A stretch of 37,937 bases of DNA from an uncultured Chromatium sp. (GTDB taxonomy: Bacteria > Pseudomonadota > Gammaproteobacteria > Chromatiales > Chromatiaceae), in assembly GCA_903897335.1 (NCBI GenBank), contig CAIUAY010000140.1:1-37937 (forward strand). Reading direction: 5' to 3'. The notes beneath the pieces were generated by a model. It did not search any database. It worked only from the letters and a program-made list of their open reading frames with translations, and was not told the DNA's origin. The position numbers were made by a program, and so were the translations under genes. Positions 17,203 through 25,731 of this stretch are shown here, one piece after another; position 1 is the first letter of the stretch, and every line of letters begins with the position of its first letter.

Positions 17203-19182
17203 TTAGAGCGTGGTCGTGACCGCGCTGTCAGGCACGGCACGCGCAGTACGGTAACGGCGGTCAGTGACAGTCAGCAGACCGCCCAGCGCCATGAAGAGTG
17301 TTCCCAGCCAGATCCAGCGGACATAGGGCTTGTAATAGATTCGCAACGCCCAGTCGCCGCGCACCCCGATGGGTTCGCCAAGCGAGAGATAAATGTCGCG
17401 CAGGAATCCGGCATCAATCGCCGCCTCGGTCATGGGCATCCCGCCTGAAAAATATTTGCGCTTTTCGGGATAGAGCCGGGTGATCTCATGATCGCCCTGA
17501 TAGATCACGAACTCACCCCGGAAGGCGTCATAATTGGAGCCTTTCGTCACCTCGACGCCATTGAACTGGAAGCGATAGCCCGCTTCTTCGTGGATTCCGC
17601 CGGGTGACAGACGGATGTCTGTCTCGGAGCCATGATTGGACACCATGGTGACGCCGACGATAAACACCGCAATGCCCGCATGAGCCAGCCACATGCCGTA
17701 ATAACTGCGGCTGTTGCCAGCGAGATCCGCGCCCAGTCCCTTGAGACCACCGCCCTGGTGCCGCAGACGCTGCGCCAGACTGATGACATGTGCTGCAACC
17801 AGCCATGCGGCCATACCCAGCCCGAAGCCGACAGCTAGATTGCCACCCGGAATAAGCTGAAATGCGGCAGCAAACAGTGTCAACAGACCGAGTGCCAGCG
17901 CCAGCCACAGCGAGCGCAGCAGGCGCTTCGGCTCATCGTGCTTCCAGTGTGTCAGCGGGCCAATCCCCATCGCCAGAATCAGCAATGGCGACAGAAACAC
18001 GAACATCGTGTTGAACCACGGAAACCCAACCGAGATCTTGCCCCAACCGGCGGCATCATAAATCAGCGGCGCAAGCGTGCCGAACAACACCAAGACCGCC
18101 AGTGTCGCGAGCAGCAGATTGTTCACCAGCAGCAGGCTTTCGCGTGACACCAGATCAAAGCGTCCACCGCCCGTGATCGCGGGCGCGCGCCAGGCATAGA
18201 GCGCCAGCGAACCGCCGATGACAATACACAGAAACAGCAGGATAAAGGTGCCACGAGCCGGATCGGTGGCAAACGCATGAACTGATGTCAGCACCCCAGA
18301 GCGCACCAGAAAAGTGCCGAGTAGGGACAGCGAGAAAGCCGAGATTGCCAACAGCACAGTCCAGTTCTTGAACGCGGCGCGTTTTTCGGTAACGGCCAGC
18401 GAATGAATCAGCGCAGTTCCCACCAGCCACGGCATGAACGAGGCATTTTCGACCGGATCCCAAAACCACCAGCCGCCCCAGCCGAGTTCGTAATAAGACC
18501 ACCAGGAGCCGAGCGCGATGCCAATGGTGAGAAACACCCAGGCCACCGTCGTCCAGGGTCGTGACCAGCGTGCCCAGGCCGCATCCAGCTTGCCGCCAAT
18601 CAGTGCCGCGATGGCAAAGGCAAAGGCCACCGAGAACCCGACATAGCCCATATAAAGCATCGGCGGATGGATCGCCAGACCGGGATCTTGAAGCAGCGGA
18701 TTGAGATCGCGCCCTTCGAGTGGTATCGGAAAGATCCGGTCGAACGGGTTTGATGTCAGCAGCATGAACAAGAGAAAGCCGACCGCGATCATGCCCTGCA
18801 CCGAGATCACGCGGGCAATCATGACCAGTGGCAAGTTGCGGCTCAATGCACCCACCGCCGCGCCCCAGCCGGCCAGCATCAGCACCCACAGTAGCAGCGA
18901 GCCTTCATGCGCGCCCCAGATCGCTGACACCTTATAGAGCGTTGGCAGCAGCGAATTCGAGTTGGTTGCCACATAGACGACCGAGAAATCATCGGTCAGA
19001 AAGGCTTGCAGCAGACACAGAAAACTGATTCCGATAAACGTCAGTTGACCCCAGGCGAGCGGACGCGCCAGTTCCATCCAGGAACGATTGCCAGCGAAGG
19101 TGCCAATCAACGGCACCGTTGACTGCACCAGCGCGAGCATCAGCGCCAGAATCAACGTGAAATGACCAAGTTCAGGCACCAT
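17203..19182 (-). CDS. ccmF: Haem lyase subunit CcmF
   Basis: 659 residues of polytopic membrane protein, normal for CcmF. The tryptophan-rich WWD haem-handling motif is visible as LGWGGWWFWDPVENASFMPW (about 233-252), preceded by GIALGSWWSYYE. The C-terminal region has the large periplasmic loop before the last helix (RIYYKPYVRWIWLG). CcmF takes haem from CcmE and attaches it to apocytochrome c with CcmH/CcmI. The start overlaps the ccmE stop by one base (TGATG), so the genes are coupled. Confidence 0.97.
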   Translation of the reverse strand: MVPELGHFTLILALMLALVQSTVPLIGTFAGNRSWMELARPLAWGQLTFIGISFLCLLQAFLTDDFSVVYVATNSNSLLPTLYKVSAIWGAHEGSLLLWVLMLAGWGAAVGALSRNLPLVMIARVISVQGMIAVGFLLFMLLTSNPFDRIFPIPLEGRDLNPLLQDPGLAIHPPMLYMGYVGFSVAFAFAIAALIGGKLDAAWARWSRPWTTVAWVFLTIGIALGSWWSYYELGWGGWWFWDPVENASFMPWLVGTALIHSLAVTEKRAAFKNWTVLLAISAFSLSLLGTFLVRSGVLTSVHAFATDPARGTFILLFLCIVIGGSLALYAWRAPAITGGGRFDLVSRESLLLVNNLLLATLAVLVLFGTLAPLIYDAAGWGKISVGFPWFNTMFVFLSPLLILAMGIGPLTHWKHDEPKRLLRSLWLALALGLLTLFAAAFQLIPGGNLAVGFGLGMAAWLVAAHVISLAQRLRHQGGGLKGLGADLAGNSRSYYGMWLAHAGIAVFIVGVTMVSNHGSETDIRLSPGGIHEEAGYRFQFNGVEVTKGSNYDAFRGEFVIYQGDHEITRLYPEKRKYFSGGMPMTEAAIDAGFLRDIYLSLGEPIGVRGDWALRIYYKPYVRWIWLGTLFMALGGLLTVTDRRYRTARAVPDSAVTTTL

Positions 19183-19646
19183 CAGTTGGTTGCTCCGGTC
19201 GTGGCGGATTGAGTCACGCCTTCCGCATGGGCGGTTTTAAGCGTGCTGGCGACTTCAGGCGGAACATAATCCTCATCGTGCTTGGCCAGCACTTCGTCTG
19301 CATAAAAGATTCCGTCAGCACCCAGTTTGCCCTTGGTCACCACGCCTTTTCCTTCGCTGAAGAGATCAGGCAGGATGCCGGTATAGGCCACTTTCACGGT
19401 CTGCGCGTTATCGGTCACATCGAAATAAACCGTGAGGCCATCGGGCTGACGCTTCAGCGTTCCCGTAGTCACCAATCCGCCCAGCCGGAACACATGATCA
19501 GCCGGTGATTCCTTGGCGATCACCTGAGAAGGGCTGAAAAAATAGGAGATATTGCTCTTGAGTGCAGTCAGTGCCAGGGCCGATGCAGTGCCGATGCCAA
19601 GGATTGCCAGACCAACAAAGATCAATCGTTTCTGTCTTGGTTTCAT
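19182..19646 (-). CDS. ccmE: Periplasmic haem chaperone CcmE
   Basis: 154 residues: one N-terminal membrane anchor (LIFVGLAILGIGTASALALTAL) and an OB-fold domain. The haem-binding histidine is H123 in VLAKHDEDYVPPEV, with Y127 as the usual axial ligand of the HxxxY type. It receives haem from CcmC/CcmAB and hands it to CcmF. It normally follows ccmD directly; here about 4.6 kb of unrelated genes separate them. How it is transcribed now (read-through or a new promoter near uma2) is an open question. Confidence 0.96.
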   Translation of the reverse strand: MKPRQKRLIFVGLAILGIGTASALALTALKSNISYFFSPSQVIAKESPADHVFRLGGLVTTGTLKRQPDGLTVYFDVTDNAQTVKVAYTGILPDLFSEGKGVVTKGKLGADGIFYADEVLAKHDEDYVPPEVASTLKTAHAEGVTQSATTGATN

Positions 19647-19651
19647 GTTTT

Positions 19652-20140
19652 TCAGTGTGCGAGGTTTAAGTCATGAGTAAATGATTCGCCTTGAATTTCC
19701 ATGCTCTGAGGCAATCGACCATCTTTAGAATAGAAAGAGATATTCCCGTTTTCATTCACGATCCAAACTTCGTTTGCTCCCTGAGCAAGATAAAGCTGGA
19801 TTTTTTCATCAATCTCGCCTTTTGAATTCGATGGCGACGTGATTTCAACACAAATTTCAGGCGCTTTTTTATACGGCGTGTCGAAATGATATCTTCCAAT
19901 AAATGAATCTGATGCCCAGGCGACATCAGCAACCTTCACACCATCGCTGGTTTGAATCGAACACTCCATAATGATTTTTCCGCTTTGCTTGCGCTGATCG
20001 ATATATGAACCAATTTCATACTGAAGCCTTCCGTGATGATTTGTTGCGGGACTCATCAGAATCTGACCCCACTTATTGAGTTCGATCTTGAATGGCAAGT
20101 TTTTCAAATAAGGATCGCTGATCGCCTGTTTCCAATCCAT
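19652..20140 (-). CDS. Uma2 family (DUF820) PD-(D/E)XK nuclease-like protein
   Basis: 162 residues of the Uma2/DUF820 family, common in multicopy in cyanobacteria and some purple bacteria. The nuclease-fold pattern is visible: D in VADVAWAS, then ICVEITSPSNS, and the following EIDEKIQLYLAQGANEVWIVNENGNISFY. The gene is visibly AT-richer than the flanking ccm genes and sits 5 bp upstream of ccmE in the same direction. Biological role of the family is not established; a link to mobile elements or defence is commonly suspected. Probably acquired horizontally along with the neighbouring cassette. Confidence 0.85.
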   Translation of the reverse strand: MDWKQAISDPYLKNLPFKIELNKWGQILMSPATNHHGRLQYEIGSYIDQRKQSGKIIMECSIQTSDGVKVADVAWASDSFIGRYHFDTPYKKAPEICVEITSPSNSKGEIDEKIQLYLAQGANEVWIVNENGNISFYSKDGRLPQSMEIQGESFTHDLNLAH

Positions 20141-20148
20141 TTTTGATG

Positions 20149-20246
20149 ACCTTTATCTGATTGCGATGCAATTTTTCTCTGAAAAAATAATACGCTTCAA
20201 GCACTTGTTTGATCCCATCGAGCAGGATTTGGCATTTTTCTCGAAC
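20149..20246 (-). pseudogene. Remnant resembling the C-terminal tail of the RM specificity part
   Basis: On the minus strand the open stretch reads CQILLDGIKQVLEAYYFFREK, and its QILLDGIK matches the final residues of the RM protein (KKRQILLDGIK then stop). The DNA match is the 24-bp repeat listed separately. I see no sensible start, and the frame runs into uma2, so it is best read as a leftover of an older specificity-gene 3' end or a duplicated fragment. Confidence 0.45.
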
Positions 20247-20296
20247 GCGCCAGATGGCTTCGAAAACGCGGAAACCTCCATACATCACGGATAAAA

Positions 20297-20536
20297 TCAG
20301 GCGACGTCTTGCAACAAATTAACGAGATCTTTGCCGGATGTGACTTTAGGCAGCGGCTTGTTATCCTGTTTATAGAGTTCGACCACCTCTTCCACGATTT
20401 GGCACAGCTCATCAAAAACAGCTTTTTCATCGTTGCCGTGACAGCCACCAAACATGAGTCCAGGGCAACTGCCCACATAGCATCCATCTTCCTCTGACCA
20501 TTCAACGATTTTCGCGTATCGGGCGCTCTCTTTCAT
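20297..20536 (-). CDS. hicB: HicB family antitoxin
   Basis: 79 residues with the HicB partial RNase-H-like fold: YAKIVEWSEEDGCYVGSCPGL, then the long helix EKAVFDELCQIVEEVVELYKQDNKPLPKV. It neutralises HicA by binding it and usually autoregulates the pair; the C-terminus here is short, with no obvious separate DNA-binding domain. Its ATG overlaps the hicA stop (ATGA). Confidence 0.9.
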   Translation of the reverse strand: MKESARYAKIVEWSEEDGCYVGSCPGLMFGGCHGNDEKAVFDELCQIVEEVVELYKQDNKPLPKVTSGKDLVNLLQDVA

Positions 20537-20730
20537 TTCTGTGATTCCGTAATTGCTTTTTGCACCGCCTTAACAAGATACCGCTGGGCGTCATCACCGA
20601 GTTTTCCAGATATTGTGATTGGTTTTGTGACTTTTTGGTGAACGTAATTTCGATGACTGCCTTTCCCGCCACGATCCACAAACCCGGCCTGATCCAACAA
20701 GGCCATCATTTCACGAACTTTCGGAGGCAT
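20533..20730 (-). CDS. hicA: HicA family mRNA interferase toxin
   Basis: 65 residues with the small dsRBD-like fold of HicA. The catalytic histidine is in GGKGSHRNYVH, and the tail KPITISGKLGDDAQRYLVKAV is characteristic. HicA cleaves mRNAs when free of HicB. Toxin first, antitoxin second, overlapping, is the usual arrangement. The pair sits immediately after the RM gene and may stabilise the cassette. Confidence 0.92.
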   Translation of the reverse strand: MPPKVREMMALLDQAGFVDRGGKGSHRNYVHQKVTKPITISGKLGDDAQRYLVKAVQKAITESQK

Positions 20731-20805
20731 TAAACTGCACTCTTATTATCCTCAGCCGGTGAGTGCCGACTATTTCATTCAGACATCGCGATGAACCCAT
20801 CGTGT

Positions 20806-23800
20806 TTATTTGATCCCATCGAGCAGAATTTGACGTTTTTTATTTTCCAAATCCTTGATTACATAAGTTTTAGCTTTTTCTTCCAATATCTCAATAGCCT
20901 TGACGATCTTCTCTTGCACCTGCAATGGTGGTAGTGGGATGAGTAATTGTCTAAGAATTCGACTGTTCAAACTTTTCCCAAAAGCCTTCCAGCCAGAGTC
21001 AAGGTCAATAAGGCGGGAGTTAAATACAGAAAATAGATACTCTTTAAGGCAAGAATTGTTATTCTTGATAACAAGCCCTGCAATGGCTTCATTTGTGTAA
21101 AGGTTTGTTCCTGCAATAGCAGTTCGTCCTATTGATAATTTAAACGATAGCAGCGTTGTTCCTTCAGGGATTAATTTTACGTTCGAGTTTTTCACCCCTT
21201 GGTCGTTAATTTTCTCTTTTGTGTCAGTTATTATTTGACCGTTCATCTCTGCAATGGAAACCCAGAGATTTATTCCGTTCTCATAGTATTCGGTTTTCTT
21301 CCTACTTGGTGTCCCACCAATACGAACATCACAAATTCCCTCTTCACCACCCAACGGCACCAGCGGATACTGCGTATCGAACACCGGCGCGGTGGTGGCT
21401 TCTGTCGGTGACAGATTGATCGCCAGCTCGCAGCCGGTGCGGCTGAAATCGAAATAGGCAGGCGTGGGTGCAGTGCGGAGTTTGTCGGCAAGCGGCGAGC
21501 CGTCAGGCAGGTCTTCCGGCTCAGTCCCTAAAAAGGCACAGCGAAAATGATGCGCGGCCTTATCTGCTGGTTCGTCGCGGCGGTCGGTGTCTGGCGTGTA
21601 AAGTCGTCCGCCGTCGAATGGCTCGCGCAGAAACACCATGCCCTCAGCACCGCGCCGCTGGCTCCATTTGTAACCAAGAAACGTCTGTTCTTCGGCTTTG
21701 CCGCTGGCACTACGCAGGACGGTTGTGATCTGTGGGATCAGTTCGCCTTTCTCAAAATCCGCGACATGCGCCAGCGCGAAATAGATGAACTTGGTTTTTT
21801 CGGCCTCGCGGCAGTGGCGGAGGAATTTACCGCGCAGTTCGGCCTGCTGTTCAGCTTTCGGTTGTTTTTGGAAACTCTTTTGATCGCGGCGACGCTTGAT
21901 CTCGGCCAAGTCGTCAAATTCGCGCTGATAGGCGTTAAACAGCGTGGCGGCTTCAAGGTCTTCGGGTAATTCGTTGGTGGGGTCGGCCAGCCATTTGCAA
22001 TACAGCTCAAAATCCAGCCCGGCAGTGGCGCAGTAGGCGCGTAGCAGGTCGCTGTCGGCGTAGTCCTCATCACGCAACTGTTTATCTTCATCAAACAGCG
22101 CATCGGCGCGGATGCTGAAATGATCATGATGGGTATCGGGACGGCGCTCCAAGAGCAGAATAACGGTATTGGTGCCGGTGGCGATAAAGGCGCTGCCGCC
22201 CAGTTCGACGATGCCGCGCAGCAGGAATTTCTCCAGCAGCAGTGCGCGGGTGCGCTGGTAGATGCCGCTGTTGCTGAGGATGGACGAGGGCAGGATCAGC
22301 CCGGCCAGTCCACCCACGGTCAGAAGTTGCGCGGTGCGTTCGACAAACAGCGTTTCAATCTCGCCGCTGTTGGCGGTCAGGTGCGCCAGCAGTGCAAACT
22401 GGTTATTGCGTAGATCCAAGTGCTGCTTGAAGTCCTTGACCGAATACGGCGGATTGGCGACCAGCACATCGACCGTGCCAGGCTTGGGCAGCAGTGGGTT
22501 AGCATGATCAAGTCCATCCTCGTGCAGGATGTTGGCATCGCCCGCGCCGTGGAGAAACATGGCGATCTTGGCGGTGCGGGCAAGACGGTAGTCTTTCTCG
22601 ATGCCCCAGACATGATCTCGGGTCCAGGCGGTATTGACGGCTTGCGGGAGACCAAGCGCGGCAAGGTCTTCCTGGATTTCTTCAATGATTTCGGTGAGGA
22701 AATGGGCGCTGCCGCAGGCGTAATCCATAACGCTTGGAATGACGTGGTGCTGGCCGGATTCGTGCGCGGCGGCAATACGTTCGCGTAGCGGCAGACAGCG
22801 CACGATAAAGCGTGCGATAGGAATCGGCGTGAAAAATTGACCTTCGGATTGCTTGAAACCGCTGTTGAGCAGCAACTCGAACAGGTTGCCCAGAAATGCC
22901 TGCTTGCTGGTGTATTTCAGGCGGTAGCCCTGGAACAGCTCGACCACCTCGCGCACCACCTGGGTGTTTTGCTCGAAGAGCTTTTTGTTGTGAACTTCCT
23001 TAAAAGCAAAATCATTGTTGGTATAGAACTTGAGCGCACGGAAGATTTTTTTGACTTCGTTACGCGCCATGTCGCGGCGATGCGCCATGAAAGCGTTGTC
23101 GATGTCACGCTCTTCAAAATAGGTGATGTCCTCGCCAAGCGCGTCTTTCATGCCGCGCTTGTAAAGCCGTTGCAATCGGTCAATCAGATCTTCTGGGGTG
23201 TCCTTGTTGGGAAACCACTGAAAATCGAGAATCTCGTCGGCGGTGCGTGCCTCATCAACCAGCTTGGCGAGGATGATGGCGCACAGACGGTTAAAGGCGT
23301 TTTCCTTGTCGGACACATTGTTGTGCCGCAGGATCTCCATGAACTGATTGAAGACCCGGTTGCTGCCGTTGTCGCCGTTGAATTCTTTGAGATCCTTGAC
23401 GCGCCTGGGCGTGTAGCCGATGGCATAGGGTGTGAATTCGTCCTCGAAGATGCCGACGTTCTGAATGGCCGCGTCGTAAGTGGTTTTCCAGACATGATGC
23501 AGCGTTTCACGGTTGTGGGCGTGTTCAAACAGCGGCACAGACTGACGTGCGGCGCTGTGGTTTTCTGCTTTTTCCTTTCTGGCAAACTTGTCTTTTGCCT
23601 CGGCTGAATCCATGACCTGGATGATGTCGCAGCGATAATCAATGTCGCCCGCAAGTGTGTTGAGCCGGGATGAATAGATGCAAAGATGGGTGGCACTGCG
23701 ATCCTGTTGCAGATAGCCAAAGATCTGCCCGCCGTCTTGCAACGTCCGCAATCGCTCAACATCGTGTTCCACGCCGAAGGTCTTGCATTCGATGATCAGC

Positions 23801-24165
23801 AACGGCGGGGCGTTGTCCTGTTCACTGGGATCGCTGACCCGCCGCCGCACGACGATGTCACTCTTGCCACCTGAAGCCCCGCGCCCGACCTGATAGCGTT
23901 GCTCCAGAATCAGTGTTGCGGGATCGTAGCCTTTCGCCAGCAGGCGGCAGACGCATTCCAGCACGACAAAATTTTCTGGGTGGTCAAAATTGCTGGTGGT
24001 GCGGTCGCCAAGCACGATAGGCCGGGGATAGTCGATGGTGCGTCTGGCGGTATCGACTGTAATGACGTACTCGCCCGTTGCGGAAGACGCAAAGCGGCGT
24101 TCCCAGCAATCAGGGGCGATGCACTCGAAGTGCAAGATGCTGAAAAAGTGTGAATGATTGGTCAC
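20806..24165 (-). CDS. Single-chain restriction-modification enzyme: nuclease, N6-adenine methyltransferase and specificity domains
   Basis: 1119 residues. About 60-165: a type I HsdR-N-like PD-(D/E)XK nuclease, with D103 in GGKSDIVVRRR and E126-K128 in LLIIECKTF. About 420-740: a gamma-class N6-adenine methyltransferase, with QFFTPIPIARF, SAM motif MDYACGSAHFL (480-490) and catalytic NPPY (571-574). From about 938: one HsdS-like target-recognition domain, GGTPSRKKTEYY..LWVSIAEMN, ending in the conserved helical segment IPLPPLQVQEKIVKAIEIL. No helicase/translocase motifs are seen. The layout is that of a type IIG-like enzyme, not a classical three-gene type I system. The last ~180 codons are far more AT-rich than the rest. 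GTG start at 24165, 50 bp after ccmD. Confidence 0.88.
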   Translation of the reverse strand: MTNHSHFFSILHFECIAPDCWERRFASSATGEYVITVDTARRTIDYPRPIVLGDRTTSNFDHPENFVVLECVCRLLAKGYDPATLILEQRYQVGRGASGGKSDIVVRRRVSDPSEQDNAPPLLIIECKTFGVEHDVERLRTLQDGGQIFGYLQQDRSATHLCIYSSRLNTLAGDIDYRCDIIQVMDSAEAKDKFARKEKAENHSAARQSVPLFEHAHNRETLHHVWKTTYDAAIQNVGIFEDEFTPYAIGYTPRRVKDLKEFNGDNGSNRVFNQFMEILRHNNVSDKENAFNRLCAIILAKLVDEARTADEILDFQWFPNKDTPEDLIDRLQRLYKRGMKDALGEDITYFEERDIDNAFMAHRRDMARNEVKKIFRALKFYTNNDFAFKEVHNKKLFEQNTQVVREVVELFQGYRLKYTSKQAFLGNLFELLLNSGFKQSEGQFFTPIPIARFIVRCLPLRERIAAAHESGQHHVIPSVMDYACGSAHFLTEIIEEIQEDLAALGLPQAVNTAWTRDHVWGIEKDYRLARTAKIAMFLHGAGDANILHEDGLDHANPLLPKPGTVDVLVANPPYSVKDFKQHLDLRNNQFALLAHLTANSGEIETLFVERTAQLLTVGGLAGLILPSSILSNSGIYQRTRALLLEKFLLRGIVELGGSAFIATGTNTVILLLERRPDTHHDHFSIRADALFDEDKQLRDEDYADSDLLRAYCATAGLDFELYCKWLADPTNELPEDLEAATLFNAYQREFDDLAEIKRRRDQKSFQKQPKAEQQAELRGKFLRHCREAEKTKFIYFALAHVADFEKGELIPQITTVLRSASGKAEEQTFLGYKWSQRRGAEGMVFLREPFDGGRLYTPDTDRRDEPADKAAHHFRCAFLGTEPEDLPDGSPLADKLRTAPTPAYFDFSRTGCELAINLSPTEATTAPVFDTQYPLVPLGGEEGICDVRIGGTPSRKKTEYYENGINLWVSIAEMNGQIITDTKEKINDQGVKNSNVKLIPEGTTLLSFKLSIGRTAIAGTNLYTNEAIAGLVIKNNNSCLKEYLFSVFNSRLIDLDSGWKAFGKSLNSRILRQLLIPLPPLQVQEKIVKAIEILEEKAKTYVIKDLENKKRQILLDGIK

Positions 24166-24186
24166 GTCACGCCGCGTCTAAAGCCA

Positions 24187-24211
24187 CTCTCCCACTGGGA
24201 AGAGGGGAGAG
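24187..24211 (-). terminator. Hairpin after ccmD
   Basis: Arms CTCTCCC and GGGAGAG (perfect 7 bp, 11-nt loop) lie just past the ccmD stop, before the RM gene. There is no good U-tract; it may be a weak terminator or a repetitive extragenic palindrome. If active it would reduce read-through from ccmABCD to the cargo and ccmE-I. Confidence 0.4.
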
Positions 24212-24215
24212 ATTT

Positions 24216-24383
24216 TTACTGGTCATGTTCGCCGCGCAGCCGGATTAAGCGCCCCAGACGCGCCAGAATCGTTCGCTGTTGCGCCCGCAGTTGCAGGATT
24301 TCGGCCAGCAACACCAGCGCAACCATGCCATAGGCACCCCAGACGAAAAAGGCATAGCCGCCTTGTGCAAAAAATTTGGTCAT
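24216..24383 (-). CDS. ccmD: Haem exporter accessory protein CcmD
   Basis: 55 residues, below the ORF-track cutoff: begins MTKFFAQGGYAFFVWGAYGM and ends GEHDQ. One transmembrane helix (AFFVWGAYGMVALVLLAEIL) followed by a basic cytoplasmic tail (LRAQQRTILARLGRLIRLR), the standard CcmD layout. Its ATG overlaps the ccmC stop as ATGA. It helps release holo-CcmE from the CcmABC complex. It is the last gene before the large insertion. Confidence 0.93.
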   Translation of the reverse strand: MTKFFAQGGYAFFVWGAYGMVALVLLAEILQLRAQQRTILARLGRLIRLRGEHDQ

Positions 24384-25138
24384 GCCCGGCCTCCGTCGGT
24401 TAAGAGCTCATGCACCCAGGTACTCTCCGCCTCGCGTGTCAGGATGATGCCGCGCAATCGCATGAATGTGGTGGCAAATGAATACATCCAGAAGGCCAGC
24501 ATCATGGTCAGCATTGCAAAGAGGATGTTGCCGTCGATTTTGGTCAGGTTGGAACGCTGATGCAGCGCGGCGCACTGGTTCGGGTCGGGACAGTTGATCG
24601 ACCAGAAGATGACCGGAACCATGACCAGTCCAACAATTGCCAACAGCGCGGCAGCGCGATCTGCACGACGGATGTCGTCAATGGCTGAATGCAGCGCCAT
24701 GTAACCGATATACATGAACAGCAGCACCAGTTCCGATGTCAGGCGCGGATCCCAGTCCCAATAGGTGCCCCAGCTTGGACGCCCCCAGAACGCACCAGTC
24801 CAGAGCGCCAGGAAGGTGAAGATGGCTCCGGTCGGCGCAATCGCGTTGGCCATCATGAACGACAGCCGGGTGTTGAACACCAGCCCGATGGCGGCCCAGC
24901 CAACCATGACGACATACAACCACATCGACATCCAGGCCGAGGGGACATGGATGAAGATGATGCGGTAATACTCTTTCTGCGGGTTGTTGCCACCGAGTCG
25001 GTCAACGGTCTCGAAAAAGCCCCAATAGAGACCAACGATGAGCAGAACGACCGTCAGAATCCAGAACACCGGAATCAGTCGTCCAGCGGTGGGATAGAAG
25101 GATGCGGGAGATGCGAGTTTAAACCAGTTGGGGGTCAT
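24380..25138 (-). CDS. ccmC: Haem transporter/handling protein CcmC
   Basis: 252 residues, six predicted transmembrane segments, with the WWD motif WGRPSWGTYWDWDPRLTSELVL (118-139). Probable axial histidines are H64 (FIHVPSAW) and the one in YMALHSAIDD. CcmC loads haem onto CcmE. Normally it directly follows ccmB; here two small unrelated genes intervene. Confidence 0.97.
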   Translation of the reverse strand: MTPNWFKLASPASFYPTAGRLIPVFWILTVVLLIVGLYWGFFETVDRLGGNNPQKEYYRIIFIHVPSAWMSMWLYVVMVGWAAIGLVFNTRLSFMMANAIAPTGAIFTFLALWTGAFWGRPSWGTYWDWDPRLTSELVLLFMYIGYMALHSAIDDIRRADRAAALLAIVGLVMVPVIFWSINCPDPNQCAALHQRSNLTKIDGNILFAMLTMMLAFWMYSFATTFMRLRGIILTREAESTWVHELLTDGGRA

Positions 25139-25210
25139 GGGATTGAGTAGAGTCGTTGGAAATCTGAAGATGATGAATCGAGACCGATCGTGATGATTTC
25201 TTGATTTCTG

Positions 25211-25697
<487 letters not shown>

Positions 25698-25731
25698 TTT
25701 ATCTATCTCCACAGTCAGTCATGATCGAAGA

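Larger units (their letters stand above)
20208..20832. repeat. 24-bp imperfect direct repeat bracketing hicAB
   Basis: TTTGATCCCATCGAGCAGGATTTG at 20208-20231 and TTTGATCCCATCGAGCAGAATTTG at 20809-20832 differ at one base. The copies are 601 bp apart and enclose hicB and hicA. The right copy is the 3' end of the RM gene. This suggests insertion by recombination or duplication within the specificity-gene tail. Confidence 0.75.

Noticed and set aside
20073-20288. 71-codon minus-strand ORF as a real gene
   Set aside because: Overlaps the uma2 start in another frame, has no good start, and part of it is an RM-tail duplicate; treated as a remnant.
22837-23607. 256-codon plus-strand ORF
   Set aside because: Antisense to the RM gene; its sequence mirrors the GC-rich codon bias of the opposite strand.
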